64,000 nucleotides of DNA, taken from contig NZ_LT556050.1 in the NCBI RefSeq assembly GCF_900079775.1, forward strand, positions 97,248 through 161,247. The letters are read 5' to 3'. Shown piece by piece: positions 1-9,798 of the stretch. Each line of letters begins with the position of its first letter. Position 1 is the first letter of the stretch. Under the pieces are notes generated by a model, which had not been told where the DNA came from, did no database searches, and saw only the letters and a program-made list of their open reading frames with translations. Position numbers and translations under genes: made by a program. This DNA comes from Leyella lascolaii. Its GTDB lineage: Bacteria; Bacteroidota; Bacteroidia; Bacteroidales; Bacteroidaceae.

Positions 1-663
1 GATGCGCTTATAGTCTTTTGCCTCCGGCAATATCTTGTAGTTCCTTCCGTCTGTAAGTACAAAGACCGAGCACTCTATGCCGCTGAGATACTCCTCGATG
101 ACTACCCTTGCGGAAGCGTTTCCGAACATACCGGCGAGCATTTCCTTCAGTTCCTTTCTGGCTTCATCAAGTGTCGGCAGGATGAGAACGCCCTTTCCGG
201 CGCACAGTCCGTCAGCCTTCAGCACATAAGGGGCTTTCAACGTTTCCAGAAAAGCGAGTCCCTCCTCAAGTGTCTCACCCGTGAACGTGCGGTATTTTGC
301 GGTCGGTATGCCGTGCCTTTGCATAAAACCCTTGGCAAAATCCTTCGATCCCTCAAGCACGGCACCTGCCTTTGACGGTCCGATGACGGGAATGGAAGAT
401 GTGCGCGGGTCGTTCTTGAAATCATCATATATGCCTTTCACCAACGGGTCCTCCGGTCCGACGACAACCATTCCGATGCTGTTTGCGACAGCAAATTCCT
501 TCAACGTCTCAAAGTCGTCTGCCTTTATGTCAACATTCTCTCCACATCCGGCGGTGCCGGCATTACCGGGAGCGATAAACAGTCTGTCCACTTTCTCACT
601 CTGGGCGATTTTCCATGCAAGGGCATGCTCGCGTCCTCCACTTCCAAGCAAAAGAATATTCAT
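1..663 (-). CDS. purD: Phosphoribosylamine--glycine ligase, N-terminal part (cut by window edge)
   Basis: The reading frame starts at the ATG at 663 and runs off the left edge after 221 codons, so the C-terminal half is missing. It encodes GAR synthetase, which joins glycine to phosphoribosylamine with ATP in the second step of de novo purine synthesis in the cytosol. The start MNILLLGSGGREHALAWKI is the family's N-terminal nucleotide-binding fold signature. VVVGPEDPL, VIGPSKAGA and LKADGLCAGKGV follow in the order expected for the N domain and ATP-grasp. It lies 81 bp downstream of the peptidase gene on the same strand and is probably the last gene seen of the cysE-to-purD run. Confidence 0.95.
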   Translation of the reverse strand, partial: MNILLLGSGGREHALAWKIAQSEKVDRLFIAPGNAGTAGCGENVDIKADDFETLKEFAVANSIGMVVVGPEDPLVKGIYDDFKNDPRTSSIPVIGPSKAGAVLEGSKDFAKGFMQRHGIPTAKYRTFTGETLEEGLAFLETLKAPYVLKADGLCAGKGVLILPTLDEARKELKEMLAGMFGNASARVVIEEYLSGIECSVFVLTDGRNYKILPEAKDYKRI

Positions 664-744
664 AAGCTATCTCTATTTGTTTACGTTTTGTCAATACAAC
701 ACATAACGGCAGACAGAGGACATCCGGCTGCCGCATTATCACGT

Positions 745-2931
745 TTATTTGAGGTAATCCTCAAAATATTGGGTTATTCTCTCATGCAGATGAACACTCT
801 GACGTCCTCGCATGTTGTGCGGTTCACCCGGATATACGAAGAAGTCGGGCTGTGTTCCGGCTGCTATGCAAGCCTGAAGGAAAGACAGGCAGTTCTGCGG
901 AACGACCACAGGATCGTTCATTCCGGTGATGATCTGAAGTTTTCCTTTAAGGTTCTTTGCCTTATAAAGCAGACTGCTTTCCTTGTAACCGTCGGGGTTG
1001 GTCTGCGGAGTGTCCATGTAGCGTTCACCGTACATCACCTCATAATACTTCCAGTCGATGACCGGACCGCCTGCCACGCCAACCTTGAAAACATCCGGAT
1101 AGGTGGTCATAAGAGATGTGGTCATGAATCCGCCGAAGCTCCATCCGTGCACGCCGAGGCGGTCGGCATCGACGTAAGGAAGGGTCTTGAGATAGCCGAC
1201 ACCGCAAATCTGGTCTTTCATTTCCTCGACACCGAGATGTCTGAATGTCGCCTGCTCGAAGTCACGGCCGCGGTCTGACGAGCCACGGTTGTCAAGAATG
1301 AACACGATGTAACCCTTTTGCGCCATGTAGGTTTCCCATCCGCGGCTCCAGAAATGCCAACGGGCTTCTACGTTTCTTACGCCAGGTCCGCCATAGACAT
1401 AGACCACTGTGGGATATTTCCTGGACGGGTCGAAGTCGTGAGGTTTCACCATACGGTAATAAAGATCGGTGTTTCCGTCGGCTGCCTTTATCGTTCCCGA
1501 CGTGAACTGCGGCACGGCATATCCCTTCCATGGGTCGTCCGCAACGAAGTAGCTCACTCTTTTTGCCGACTTCGTATCTATTATATCAATGTTGCGCGGA
1601 ACGTCAGGCTCGGTGTAATTGTCTATTATCAGACTGCCCTTAGGAGACAAAGCGAGCCTGTGACCGTCACCGCTGTTGGCATGACAACCCTTGCCGTTAT
1701 CAAGCAGTCTGCGCTTTCCGGTCGCCACATTGACCGAATAGATGTTGTTCTGAATGGGACTGCACTCCGTAGAAAGGATTATGGCAGACTTGTTCTTCAC
1801 GTCAAATCCCATCAGTGCGAGCACCACCCACTTGCCGCTTGTAAGCTGTTTCGGCTCGCCGCCCTGCGTACTCAACAGGTAAAGATGGTTGTATCCGTCG
1901 CGCTCGCTCTGAAGTATGAACTTGCTGCTGTCCCATGGCAGGAAAGCGACAGGATTGACTGGGTGTACGTATTTGTCATGATGCTCATGATATAATGTAT
2001 TCACCTTGTTGCCTGTCTGTGCGTCATAGGCGTCGAGACTTGCGTCGGTCTGGTCGCGGTTGACTTCTATCAGATATATCTGTCTGCCGTCCGGAGTCCA
2101 CGAGATGTTTGTGAAGTATCTGTCTTTCGGGTCGCCCACATTCAGATAAACCGTCTTTCCGGTCTTCAGACTGTAGACACCTACAGTGACCTCATGGCTT
2201 GTCTCTCCAGCCATAGGATATTTCTCTGGCTCCAATGTCGCTATGCGCGTGTCTATATTCACAAGAGGATAGTCTGTCACCATGGACTGGTCCATGCGGT
2301 AGAAAGCCAGACTCTGTCCGTCGTTGCTCCAGAACAGACCTTTATTTATGCCGAACTCGTTGCGGTGGACACTCTGTCCGTACACAATATCTCTCGACCC
2401 GTCGGTCGTAAGCTGCACTGTCTTGCCGTCCTTGCCCACAACAAACAGATTGTCGTCCTTGACATAAGCGAGCGTCCGGGACACTGCGTTCCATTCTTCC
2501 GCCTGCATTCCCTGACCGCTGACATAGGATGCCGCCACCTCCTTCTTCTTCCAGTCAACCAGCACTCTCATGTGTCCGTTGGTGAGCATCACTATGTTCT
2601 TGTCAGCATAAGGGAACTGCGCGCTGTAAAGACTGTGTATCTTGCCGTCCTTGCCGAGTCCTTCCTTTTCTATCACATTATTTATATCGTCGAGCGTGAA
2701 CAGCTGTTTCTCGCCGGCATTCTTAGGATTGACGTCACTGCACTTGTCGTAGTCGTTATGGACAAGAGTCTCTCCCCACCACGCTGTGTACCTGTTCTTC
2801 GGCGACATATTGTAATAGTTGTTGCCGCCAAAATTAAGATCCTCCAGTGAAAACTGCTTCAGCTGTGCGCCCGCATTGCCAAAATACATGCTGAAAATAA
2901 CCAATAATAAAGTTGAAAACTTAATCCTCAT
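745..2931 (-). CDS. Dipeptidyl peptidase IV (S9 family serine exopeptidase), secreted
   Basis: The 728-residue protein has an N-terminal signal peptide (MRIKFSTLLLVIFSMYFGNAGA, about 22 residues), an eight-bladed propeller region typical of DPP IV N-domains, and a C-terminal alpha/beta hydrolase domain. The catalytic triad is visible: Ser598 in GWSFGG, Asp673 in GMNDPVV and His705 in EPHNM. The family removes X-Pro or X-Ala dipeptides from peptide N-termini and, in Bacteroidales, works in the periplasm in peptide-based nutrition. Its start overlaps the end of the upstream methyltransferase gene by 11 bp, so the two are very likely co-transcribed and perhaps translationally coupled. DPP4 is the best fit; other S9B peptidases are possible. 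Confidence 0.92.
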   Translation of the reverse strand: MRIKFSTLLLVIFSMYFGNAGAQLKQFSLEDLNFGGNNYYNMSPKNRYTAWWGETLVHNDYDKCSDVNPKNAGEKQLFTLDDINNVIEKEGLGKDGKIHSLYSAQFPYADKNIVMLTNGHMRVLVDWKKKEVAASYVSGQGMQAEEWNAVSRTLAYVKDDNLFVVGKDGKTVQLTTDGSRDIVYGQSVHRNEFGINKGLFWSNDGQSLAFYRMDQSMVTDYPLVNIDTRIATLEPEKYPMAGETSHEVTVGVYSLKTGKTVYLNVGDPKDRYFTNISWTPDGRQIYLIEVNRDQTDASLDAYDAQTGNKVNTLYHEHHDKYVHPVNPVAFLPWDSSKFILQSERDGYNHLYLLSTQGGEPKQLTSGKWVVLALMGFDVKNKSAIILSTECSPIQNNIYSVNVATGKRRLLDNGKGCHANSGDGHRLALSPKGSLIIDNYTEPDVPRNIDIIDTKSAKRVSYFVADDPWKGYAVPQFTSGTIKAADGNTDLYYRMVKPHDFDPSRKYPTVVYVYGGPGVRNVEARWHFWSRGWETYMAQKGYIVFILDNRGSSDRGRDFEQATFRHLGVEEMKDQICGVGYLKTLPYVDADRLGVHGWSFGGFMTTSLMTTYPDVFKVGVAGGPVIDWKYYEVMYGERYMDTPQTNPDGYKESSLLYKAKNLKGKLQIITGMNDPVVVPQNCLSFLQACIAAGTQPDFFVYPGEPHNMRGRQSVHLHERITQYFEDYLK

Positions 2932-4408
2932 CTGCCGGTCTCCTTTTTATGAATTTACCAAAATCACGTTCCTCGCGCTTGCCTCCGCGTCCGAAATGCT
3001 TTCCCCCGCGCTCCGTCTTCCTGAAATCACGGCGCGACGGTTTTCTGTCAGAGTCGTCCGAGGCATCCCGGTTTCTTCCGGCGTTGCGGCGTTCAGGCGT
3101 GTTCTTCATCCGCTCTATGGAATAGAACTTGAACGAACGGATGTCTGCGGCTTCGTTCTCCTCCTCCTCATCGATGCGCTTCTTGAACTCACGGTTTTTC
3201 TTGAAACGGTGTTTCTCAGCCATCTGTCTCTTTTCCTCATCGGTCTTGACTACTCCGCCCTCTGACCTGAACTCCTTCATCCTGCCGCCGAACATGGTGT
3301 ACTTCCTGAACTCACACTCCAAAGAGCCGTTATATACAGGAATCTTTATCGACGGTTTCAGACCAATCTGGTCGAAGCATTCCTCACGATAGCTCAGCAC
3401 CCACGCCTCATTGTCGGTGAACTCATGCTTCAGCCGCTCGCCTATCATCCTGTATGTGGCAAGCAGATTGGGCGTGGAGATGCGCTCTCCATAAGGCGGA
3501 TTGGTGACGATGATGCTCTTGTTTGCCGGTTTTTTGAAATCAGCGAAGTCGGCTTCTTCCACAGTTATGTCGCCCGTAAGGCCTGCCGCCCTCACGTTAA
3601 GACGCGCTGTGTTTACCGCCTTCACGTCGATGTCGTATCCGTAGATGTGATGTTTGAACTCCCGTTCCTGCGAATCGTCGTTGTAGATGTTGTCGAACAG
3701 CTCCTTGTCAAAGTCGCTCCACTTCTCAAAAGCAAACTCCTTGCGGAATATGCCCGGGCTCATGTTGTGGGCGATAAGCGCAGCCTCAACAAGCAGGGTG
3801 CCCGATCCGCACATCGGATCGATGAAATCGCACTCACCGTGCCAGCCCGTCATGAGTATCATTCCGGCAGCAAGCACCTCGTTGAGAGGAGCCTCGACAG
3901 ACTCCTGTCTGTAGCCTCTGCGGTGCAGGGATTCTCCGCTTGAGTCGAGCGAGAGCGTGGCGTTGTCCTCGGCAATATGTATGTTAAGGCGTATATCCGG
4001 ATTGCTCACCGAAATATTCGGTCTTGTTCCGGTGTTCTCCCGGAACTGGTCTACAATGGCATCCTTAACCTTATAGGTCACGAATCTGGAGTTTCTGAAC
4101 TCCTCCGAATAGACTACCGAATCGACAGAAAAGGTCTTTCCTTTTTCTATAATCCCGCTCCAGTCTATTTTTTTCACCTCATTATATACGTCATCTGCCG
4201 AACGTGCCTTGAAGTGGCTTATGGGTTTAAGAATCCGTATGGCAGTGTGCAACTGGAAATTCGCACGGTACATCATTTCCTTGTCGCCCGTAAACGAAAC
4301 CATGCGGCGTCCTGTCTTGACATTGTTGGCTCCCATCTGTATCAGTTCTTTTGCAAGAACAGGCTCAAGTCCCATAAATGTCTTGGCTATGAGTTCAAAT
4401 TCGTTCAT
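2921..4408 (-). CDS. THUMP-domain class I SAM-dependent 23S rRNA methyltransferase (RlmL/YcbY N-terminal-like)
   Basis: The protein has 495 residues. A THUMP RNA-binding region covers roughly residues 45-155, followed by a Rossmann methyltransferase domain with the SAM motif DPMCGSGT at 197-204 and the catalytic NPPYGER at 303-309. This arrangement matches the family that makes m2G in 23S rRNA. From about residue 377 to the end there is a long Lys/Arg/Glu/Gly-rich tail with repeated RGG-like and RRDF-type stretches, which is an accessory basic tail rather than a folded domain. The RlmK half found in the enterobacterial fusion is absent. The gene overlaps the peptidase downstream and lies 74 bp after cysE. 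Confidence 0.9.
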   Translation of the reverse strand: MNEFELIAKTFMGLEPVLAKELIQMGANNVKTGRRMVSFTGDKEMMYRANFQLHTAIRILKPISHFKARSADDVYNEVKKIDWSGIIEKGKTFSVDSVVYSEEFRNSRFVTYKVKDAIVDQFRENTGTRPNISVSNPDIRLNIHIAEDNATLSLDSSGESLHRRGYRQESVEAPLNEVLAAGMILMTGWHGECDFIDPMCGSGTLLVEAALIAHNMSPGIFRKEFAFEKWSDFDKELFDNIYNDDSQEREFKHHIYGYDIDVKAVNTARLNVRAAGLTGDITVEEADFADFKKPANKSIIVTNPPYGERISTPNLLATYRMIGERLKHEFTDNEAWVLSYREECFDQIGLKPSIKIPVYNGSLECEFRKYTMFGGRMKEFRSEGGVVKTDEEKRQMAEKHRFKKNREFKKRIDEEEENEAADIRSFKFYSIERMKNTPERRNAGRNRDASDDSDRKPSRRDFRKTERGGKHFGRGGKREERDFGKFIKRRPADED

Positions 4409-4482
4409 ATCTGTTTTTTGTGTTATATTCAGTCATTTCTTATTGTCCGCGATGTGTCACCGTGTATTTCACATGCTTGCGG

Positions 4483-5400
4483 CTACACATCCTGCCCATG
4501 CGTTCTTGCTATCTTAGTGTTGGGCTTCATGTCTTCCGTCACCCATTCATTGGCTCCCACCACGCAGCCCTCGCCTATCGTGACACGTCCCAGAATTGTG
4601 GCATTGGCATAAATCACCACGTTGTTCTCTATTATAGGGTGGCGCGGTATGCCCTTTATAGGGTTTCCCATACTGTCGAGCGGGAAGCTCTTGGCGCCGA
4701 GCGTCACTCCTTGGTATATCTTGACATTGTTTCCGATGACGCATGTCGCGCCTATCACCACTCCCGTGCCATGGTCTATTGTGAAGTATTTGCCAATGGA
4801 TGCTGCGGGATGGATGTCTATTCCGGTCTCCGAATGAGCCATCTCGGTGATAATCCTTGGTATGAGCGGCACCCCGAGCAGATGGAGCTCGTGAGCCAGA
4901 CGATAGTTCACAAGAGTCTTGATGATGGGATAGCACGAGATGACCTCGCCGCAGTTCTCCGCCGCCGGGTCACCGTAGTATGCCGCAGTGACGTCAGTCG
5001 AGAGTACGCTTCTTATTTCAGGAAGACGCGAGATGAGTTCCGCCGACAGTTCTTCCGCCCTTTCCGAAAGCCCCGTATTGTCGTCAGGAGCATCCTCGCT
5101 GCAACAGTCGCTGAAGCAAAGTCCTGCCTCTATCTGGTCGGAAAGCAGTCTGTGCAGCTTCTCGACGTTCACACCTATATGATAACGAATGGTTTTTGAG
5201 TCGAATGATGAATTACCGTAATAACCGGGAAACAGTATTGCCCGCGCCAGTGATATTATTTCTTCAAGCACCTTACCGGAAGGAAGAGGACTTCCGTCGC
5301 GATGATGATGACATATGCCTTTCAGCGATTCCGGTGCCGAAAGTCTGTCAACCGTCATTGTGAGCACATGAGTCAATTGTCCGTTACTCATTTCTTGCAA
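4483..5400 (-). CDS. cysE: Serine O-acetyltransferase
   Basis: The 305-residue protein makes O-acetylserine from serine and acetyl-CoA, the first step of cysteine synthesis. The N-terminal half is helical. The C-terminal half, from about residue 185, is a left-handed beta-helix of hexapeptide repeats (VVIGATCVIGNNVKI, then ANATILGRVTIGEGCVVGA). The active-site pattern DIHPAA...IDHGTG is intact. It resembles the long EpsC/CysE form common in Bacteroidetes. It is the first gene of the minus-strand run that continues through the methyltransferase and peptidase to purD, with a divergent phosphate transporter upstream. Confidence 0.92.
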   Translation of the reverse strand: MQEMSNGQLTHVLTMTVDRLSAPESLKGICHHHRDGSPLPSGKVLEEIISLARAILFPGYYGNSSFDSKTIRYHIGVNVEKLHRLLSDQIEAGLCFSDCCSEDAPDDNTGLSERAEELSAELISRLPEIRSVLSTDVTAAYYGDPAAENCGEVISCYPIIKTLVNYRLAHELHLLGVPLIPRIITEMAHSETGIDIHPAASIGKYFTIDHGTGVVIGATCVIGNNVKIYQGVTLGAKSFPLDSMGNPIKGIPRHPIIENNVVIYANATILGRVTIGEGCVVGANEWVTEDMKPNTKIARTHGQDV

Positions 5401-5715
5401 TTGTGTATCAACATTTCATATGAAGCCATGCTCCTATAACTATCTCAGGCTATCTGCCGTCCCATGGCTAAAAACATATTATTCCGCCACAAAATTAATA
5501 ATAATTATCTGAAAAAACAGCACAAACATTAAATAAAAATATGACGTAATGGCAAAAGCGGCGTATGCGTTCCGGCTCATTGAAAGGTGCGTCAGAGAGT
5601 GTGAAAGGAAAGGTGTGTTTGTAACACAATTGTAACATGTGTTTAAAAACACTGTAATATGACGGCTATAAATTTGCGGACTGAAAAAACATATGTGACA
5701 ATTTTATAAATTTGT
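5401..5715. other. Divergent intergenic region between cysE and the phosphate transporter
   Basis: This 315-bp AT-rich gap must hold both divergent promoters. On the plus strand a TAaaTTTG box at 5669-5676 is suitably placed for the transporter, though no good TTTG lies at the usual distance upstream. On the minus strand a TAatTTTG box at 5490-5497 could serve cysE, again with a non-ideal -33 spacing (25 bp). No Pho-box-like direct repeat and no riboswitch fold was recognised. Confidence 0.4.
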
Positions 5716-7959
5716 ATGGAAACAGTTTATCTATGTATTGTTGTCTTTCTGCTGTGTCTGGCAGTATTCGACCTGTTTGTGGGCGTCAGCAATGATGCCG
5801 TGAACTTCCTCAACAGCGCCGTCGGAGCAAAGGTTGCGAAATTCCGCACGGTGCTTGTCATCGCGTCGCTTGGTGTGGCAGTAGGAGCTGTCATGTCGTC
5901 GGGGATGATGGATGTGGCGCGTCACGGCATCATGAGTCCGAACAACCTATCGTTCAACGAGGTGATGACCATATTCCTTGCGGTGATGGTGACGGACGTG
6001 ATAATCCTCGACATGTTCAACACTCTGGGCATGCCTACCTCCACCACCGTGTCGCTCGTGTTCGAGCTGTTGGGCGGAACGTTTGTGCTTGCCACCATAA
6101 AGATGATAGGCGACGGCTCGCTGGGCTACGGAGACCTGCTCAACACAGACAAGGCTCTTAGCGTAATCATCGCCATATTCGTGAGTGTCGCGATAGCGTT
6201 TTTCTTCGGTATCGTGGTGCAATGGATTTCGCGAATCATCTTCACGTTCAATTATAAGAAGCACAGCCGCTACACCATAGCCATATTCGGAGGCATAGCG
6301 TTCACCGCGCTCGCCTACTTCATCTTCCTGCAGGGACTCGGCAAGTCGCCTTACATTGAGGCAAGCATACGCGAATGGATAACGGAAAACACCCGGATGC
6401 TGCTCGTCTACACATTCATAGGCTCCACGCTCATCATGGAAGTGCTACATCTGATGCGTGTAAACGTATTCAAGTTTGTGGTTCTCATGGGCACGTTCGC
6501 GCTCGCAATGGCATTCGCCGGCAACGACCTTGTGAACTTCATAGGAGTGCCGCTTGCCGGACTCGACTCATACAACGACTTCATGGCAAACGCCAACGGC
6601 GCGTCAGCCGACTCTTTCCTCATGACATCGCTCATGGAAAGCGCAAAGACTCCGCCCATATATCTCATAGCTGCGGGTGTGATAATGATAATAGCGATGG
6701 CGACATCGAAGAAAGCCCACAACGTGATAAAGACCAGCGTGGACCTCTCACGTCAGGATGAGGGCGACGAGATGTTCGGTTCGAGCCGCGCAGCACGCAG
6801 CATAGTACGCGCCACACAGGACGCCGACTCAGTGATAAAGCGTTACATTCCGCAGAGACTGAAGCAATGGATAGACAGCCGTTTCAACAAGAACGAGGCT
6901 GAACTGAGCGAAGGCGCTGCATTCGACATCGTACGCGCCGCAGTGAATCTGGTGCTCGCTTCCATGCTCATCACCATAGGCACCAACTACAAACTGCCTC
7001 TGTCAACGACATACGTCACATTCATGGTGGCAATGGGTTCAAGCCTTGCCGACCGCGCATGGAGCCGCGAGAGTGCCGTGTTCCGCGTGACAGGAGTGCT
7101 GAGCGTCATCGGAGGATGGTTCATAACGGCAGGAGCAGCCTTCGCGGCATGTGCCATAGTGTGCCTGCTGATGTTCTACGGAGGCATAGTGATACAGGTG
7201 GCGTTCATGATACTCGTGGTTTATCTCCTCATACGCAGCAACCGCCAGTATAAGAAGAAGGAGAAAGAGAGCGGCAAGAGCAACATGTTCCGACTGATGA
7301 TGCGCACACGCGACCCGGAAATAGTATGGGACCTGCTCAACAAGCACGTAAGCAAGACGCAGAGCTTCGTGGCACGTTTCACCATAGAACAGTTCAACAA
7401 GATAATCGACGGTCTTGAAAACGAGAAGCCGAGCGTGCTGCGCCACGTACAGCGCGAACTGAGAAACGAGAAAGAGGAGCTGAAGAAATACCGCCGTCAG
7501 GAGCTGCTCGCACTGAGGAGAGTGCCAAGCGACATAGCAATAGAACGCAACACATGGTTCCATCTCGGCATAAACTCATCAGAACAGTACATATACTGTC
7601 TGCGGCGCATGCTCGAACCGATAAAGGAACACGTGGACAACAGCTTCAACCCGATACCTGAGATATTCGTGAACGAGTTCAGACCCATACGCGAGAAGAT
7701 AAACGAACTGATGCGGCAGACCGAGAACATCATCTCGACAGGGCAGTATGAGAACTACCGCGAGGTGCTCGCCAACGCCGACGCATGCAAAGACCTGCTG
7801 TCGACCGTGCGCAAGCGGCACATCAACCGCATACAGCAGAGCGACGACAGCGACTTCAAGGTGTCGCTCGTATATCTGAACATATTGCAGGAAAGCCAGC
7901 AGCTGCTAAGCAACATGCGCCATCAGCTGAGAGCCGCGAAGAAGTTCATAGTAAACTGA
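5716..7959 (+). CDS. PiT-family inorganic phosphate transporter with C-terminal PhoU-like domain
   Basis: The 747-residue inner-membrane protein carries the two PiT signature repeats, GVSNDAVNFLNSAVGAK near residue 23 and AGNDLVNFIGVPLAG near residue 275, in inverted membrane halves. It should import phosphate with H+ or Na+. After the last membrane segments (about residue 510) there is a charged helical domain of about 230 residues rich in coiled-coil heptads, resembling PhoU. That is a known fusion in Bacteroidetes PiT proteins and suggests internal regulation. The gene stands alone on the plus strand and is followed by a terminator hairpin. Confidence 0.92.
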   Translation: METVYLCIVVFLLCLAVFDLFVGVSNDAVNFLNSAVGAKVAKFRTVLVIASLGVAVGAVMSSGMMDVARHGIMSPNNLSFNEVMTIFLAVMVTDVIILDMFNTLGMPTSTTVSLVFELLGGTFVLATIKMIGDGSLGYGDLLNTDKALSVIIAIFVSVAIAFFFGIVVQWISRIIFTFNYKKHSRYTIAIFGGIAFTALAYFIFLQGLGKSPYIEASIREWITENTRMLLVYTFIGSTLIMEVLHLMRVNVFKFVVLMGTFALAMAFAGNDLVNFIGVPLAGLDSYNDFMANANGASADSFLMTSLMESAKTPPIYLIAAGVIMIIAMATSKKAHNVIKTSVDLSRQDEGDEMFGSSRAARSIVRATQDADSVIKRYIPQRLKQWIDSRFNKNEAELSEGAAFDIVRAAVNLVLASMLITIGTNYKLPLSTTYVTFMVAMGSSLADRAWSRESAVFRVTGVLSVIGGWFITAGAAFAACAIVCLLMFYGGIVIQVAFMILVVYLLIRSNRQYKKKEKESGKSNMFRLMMRTRDPEIVWDLLNKHVSKTQSFVARFTIEQFNKIIDGLENEKPSVLRHVQRELRNEKEELKKYRRQELLALRRVPSDIAIERNTWFHLGINSSEQYIYCLRRMLEPIKEHVDNSFNPIPEIFVNEFRPIREKINELMRQTENIISTGQYENYREVLANADACKDLLSTVRKRHINRIQQSDDSDFKVSLVYLNILQESQQLLSNMRHQLRAAKKFIVN

Positions 7960-7987
7960 AATACCTGTTTTTAAACTTTCAACCGAT

Positions 7988-8024
7988 ACGTCCGGAGCAG
8001 AACACAATCAGCTCTGGACGTTTT
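7988..8024 (+). terminator. Rho-independent terminator after the phosphate transporter
   Basis: ACGTCCGGAGC at 7988-7998 pairs with GCTCTGGACGT at 8011-8021 around a 12-nt loop and is followed by TTTTCC. It starts 28 bp after the stop codon. Confidence 0.8.
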
Positions 8025-8735
8025 CCGTTTGTCATACGACTGAGAAAAGCATGACGCCTGCCTGCAATACAGGCAGACATGAAACTGCACAAACGCATGG
8101 CATACCATACCGGCACACTCATGACTCACTGCGGAGAACGCTCCCAGTCAAGCAGGAAAAGGCGTACTGGTGACATGCCACGGATGTCGCCGGAAAGCTT
8201 AACCGGCACGATGACAATAAAATGAAAACGGTATGGCAAGACTGTACGGTTTTTCCGCTCTTGCAGGAAAGCCTGTTCCGCACTGCGGAAGAGCCCGTTT
8301 GAGACCACGAAAGAGGCTTTTCCGCACCGTGAAAGAGCCTCTTTCGCAACGTCATATGCACCATATGCCGACACAAAACCATAATTGTCTGATTATCAGA
8401 GAAATGTGCACAAACAAAGAATCAGGAAATATTGTTCTGAAATTCCGATTGCAGCTGATTGTGACACTTATGGATTTTTGCATCGGAAAGGCACGGAACG
8501 ACAAAAGAGACGGGAAGAGCGTATGGCATGACAAATTAATAACGCATCATGGAGGAAACCGCCCCGCGCTGACATCACCGCCAGACACTGATGAAGTCTG
8601 TATGCCGTTACGGGGCGACAAGGCACATACCGTGGTGAACGAATACGGCGCATCGCCTGAGGCAATGCGCCGTACATATTATTTTACGAACCATTCTGCA
8701 GTCATAAGCTAATGCCGCAGAACGCAAATGTCGGA
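8025..8735. other. Convergent intergenic region without a gene
   Basis: About 710 bp between the transporter terminator and the nucleotidyltransferase. It holds the 22-bp repeat array at 8258-8350 and a GC-rich hairpin at 8646-8672 (CGGCGCAT pairing with ATGCGCCG) that could end transcription from either side but lacks a clear T tract. Open frames here on both strands cross the repeats, show no recognisable protein family and look spurious. Confidence 0.6.
8258..8350 (+). repeat. 22-bp repeat array, family R1, four units
   Basis: Four degenerate copies of a 22-bp unit with aligned core positions at 8271, 8293, 8315 and 8337, all exactly 22 bp apart. The unit has GCA, a variable stretch of about six bases, then a core close to GGAAAGAGCCTCTTTCC. 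The core is an imperfect inverted repeat; GAAAGAG-C-CTCTTTC at 8331-8345 is perfect. The same family occurs at 30160, 46803 and 57366. A weak fifth unit may precede it. Confidence 0.85.
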
Positions 8736-9647
8736 TTAGAAGAGTTTTGACGGATAAACGCCTTCGTCGATAAGAGACTGTATCTTGTCTACAACAGACT
8801 GACGGTCGGCTGCATATGTCACGCCAAACCACTTGCTGGTCGTATCGAGCACTTTCACCGTAGCGGTTTTCTCATTGATAAGCTTGTTCACCATCAACGG
8901 GATGAAGAACTCAGCCTTGAGGTTCTCCATGTTTTTCGGATCGGAGAGGAACTCCTTGAAATAAGCCTCACTGTGCTCGAAATAGTCGGGAGTGAATCCC
9001 CACATGTTCATCGACACAGGCGTGTTGTCCTCAACAGCTACCCACTCTCCCTGCTCGTCCTTATAGCACACAGGACCGTTCACGCGCATTATCTCGGTGC
9101 GCTCCACAACAGTGGTGAGGTTCTCGTCGGCGTCCTTGGAGCAGATGCCGCGTGCCACCGTACCGTTCTCAGACAGTGTGTTGCCTACGCGGAAGCCCAC
9201 CATCGCATACTTGTTCTGCGAACCTTCAGGCAGCTCGGAGAGGAACTTGCCTATCACCTGGAATGCGTCGCGATTGTAGAAATCGTCGCAGTTGATTACG
9301 CAGAACGGTTCCTTGATAATGTCTTTTGCCATGAGCACGGCATGGTTTGTGCCCCACGGTTTGACACGACCCTCGGGAACAGAGAATCCCTCCGGCAGAT
9401 CCTCAAGCGACTGGAAGCACAGTTCTGCCGGGATGTGACCCTCATACTTGGAAAGAATCTTATCGCGGAAATCCTGCTCGAAATCCTTTCGGATAACAAA
9501 CACGATTTTGCCAAATCCGGCTTTGATGGCGTCGTATATGGAATAATCCATTATTGTCTCGCCATTAGGTCCTAAACCGTCCAACTGTTTCAATCCACCG
9601 TAGCGGCTGCCCATACCAGCTGCAAGAAGTAATAATGTAGGCTTCAT
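8736..9647 (-). CDS. Sugar-phosphate nucleotidyltransferase-like protein
   Basis: The 303-residue protein starts with KPTLLLLAAGMGSRYGGLKQLDG, the G-x-G-x-R nucleotide-binding signature of nucleotidyltransferases that activate sugar phosphates. Further motifs are the KPWGTNHAVL loop near residue 93 and the metal-binding INCDDFY near residue 117. The family is common in Bacteroidetes, but the sugar substrate cannot be read from the sequence; a UTP- or dTTP-dependent hexose-phosphate activation is likely. It stands alone between a repeat-rich convergent gap and the tamL gene. A TActTTTG -7 box on the minus strand at about 9685-9692 is a plausible promoter. Confidence 0.85.
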   Translation of the reverse strand: MKPTLLLLAAGMGSRYGGLKQLDGLGPNGETIMDYSIYDAIKAGFGKIVFVIRKDFEQDFRDKILSKYEGHIPAELCFQSLEDLPEGFSVPEGRVKPWGTNHAVLMAKDIIKEPFCVINCDDFYNRDAFQVIGKFLSELPEGSQNKYAMVGFRVGNTLSENGTVARGICSKDADENLTTVVERTEIMRVNGPVCYKDEQGEWVAVEDNTPVSMNMWGFTPDYFEHSEAYFKEFLSDPKNMENLKAEFFIPLMVNKLINEKTATVKVLDTTSKWFGVTYAADRQSVVDKIQSLIDEGVYPSKLF

Positions 9648-9798
9648 AATATGTTATTGTTTATATTGTTAATAATTCTGGTTGCAAAAGTAACAAATAA
9701 GAATGAGAAAACGAAAAGCGCGGAGCAGTTTTTTGCTCCTGACACAAATTAGCCGGTGCATCGCTCCGCACATACGCCGCCTCTCCCCATGCATGTTT

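Noticed and set aside
8233..8712. A 159-codon open frame in the gap after the phosphate transporter
   Set aside because: It runs through the R1 repeats, resembles no family and has no promoter or ribosome site.
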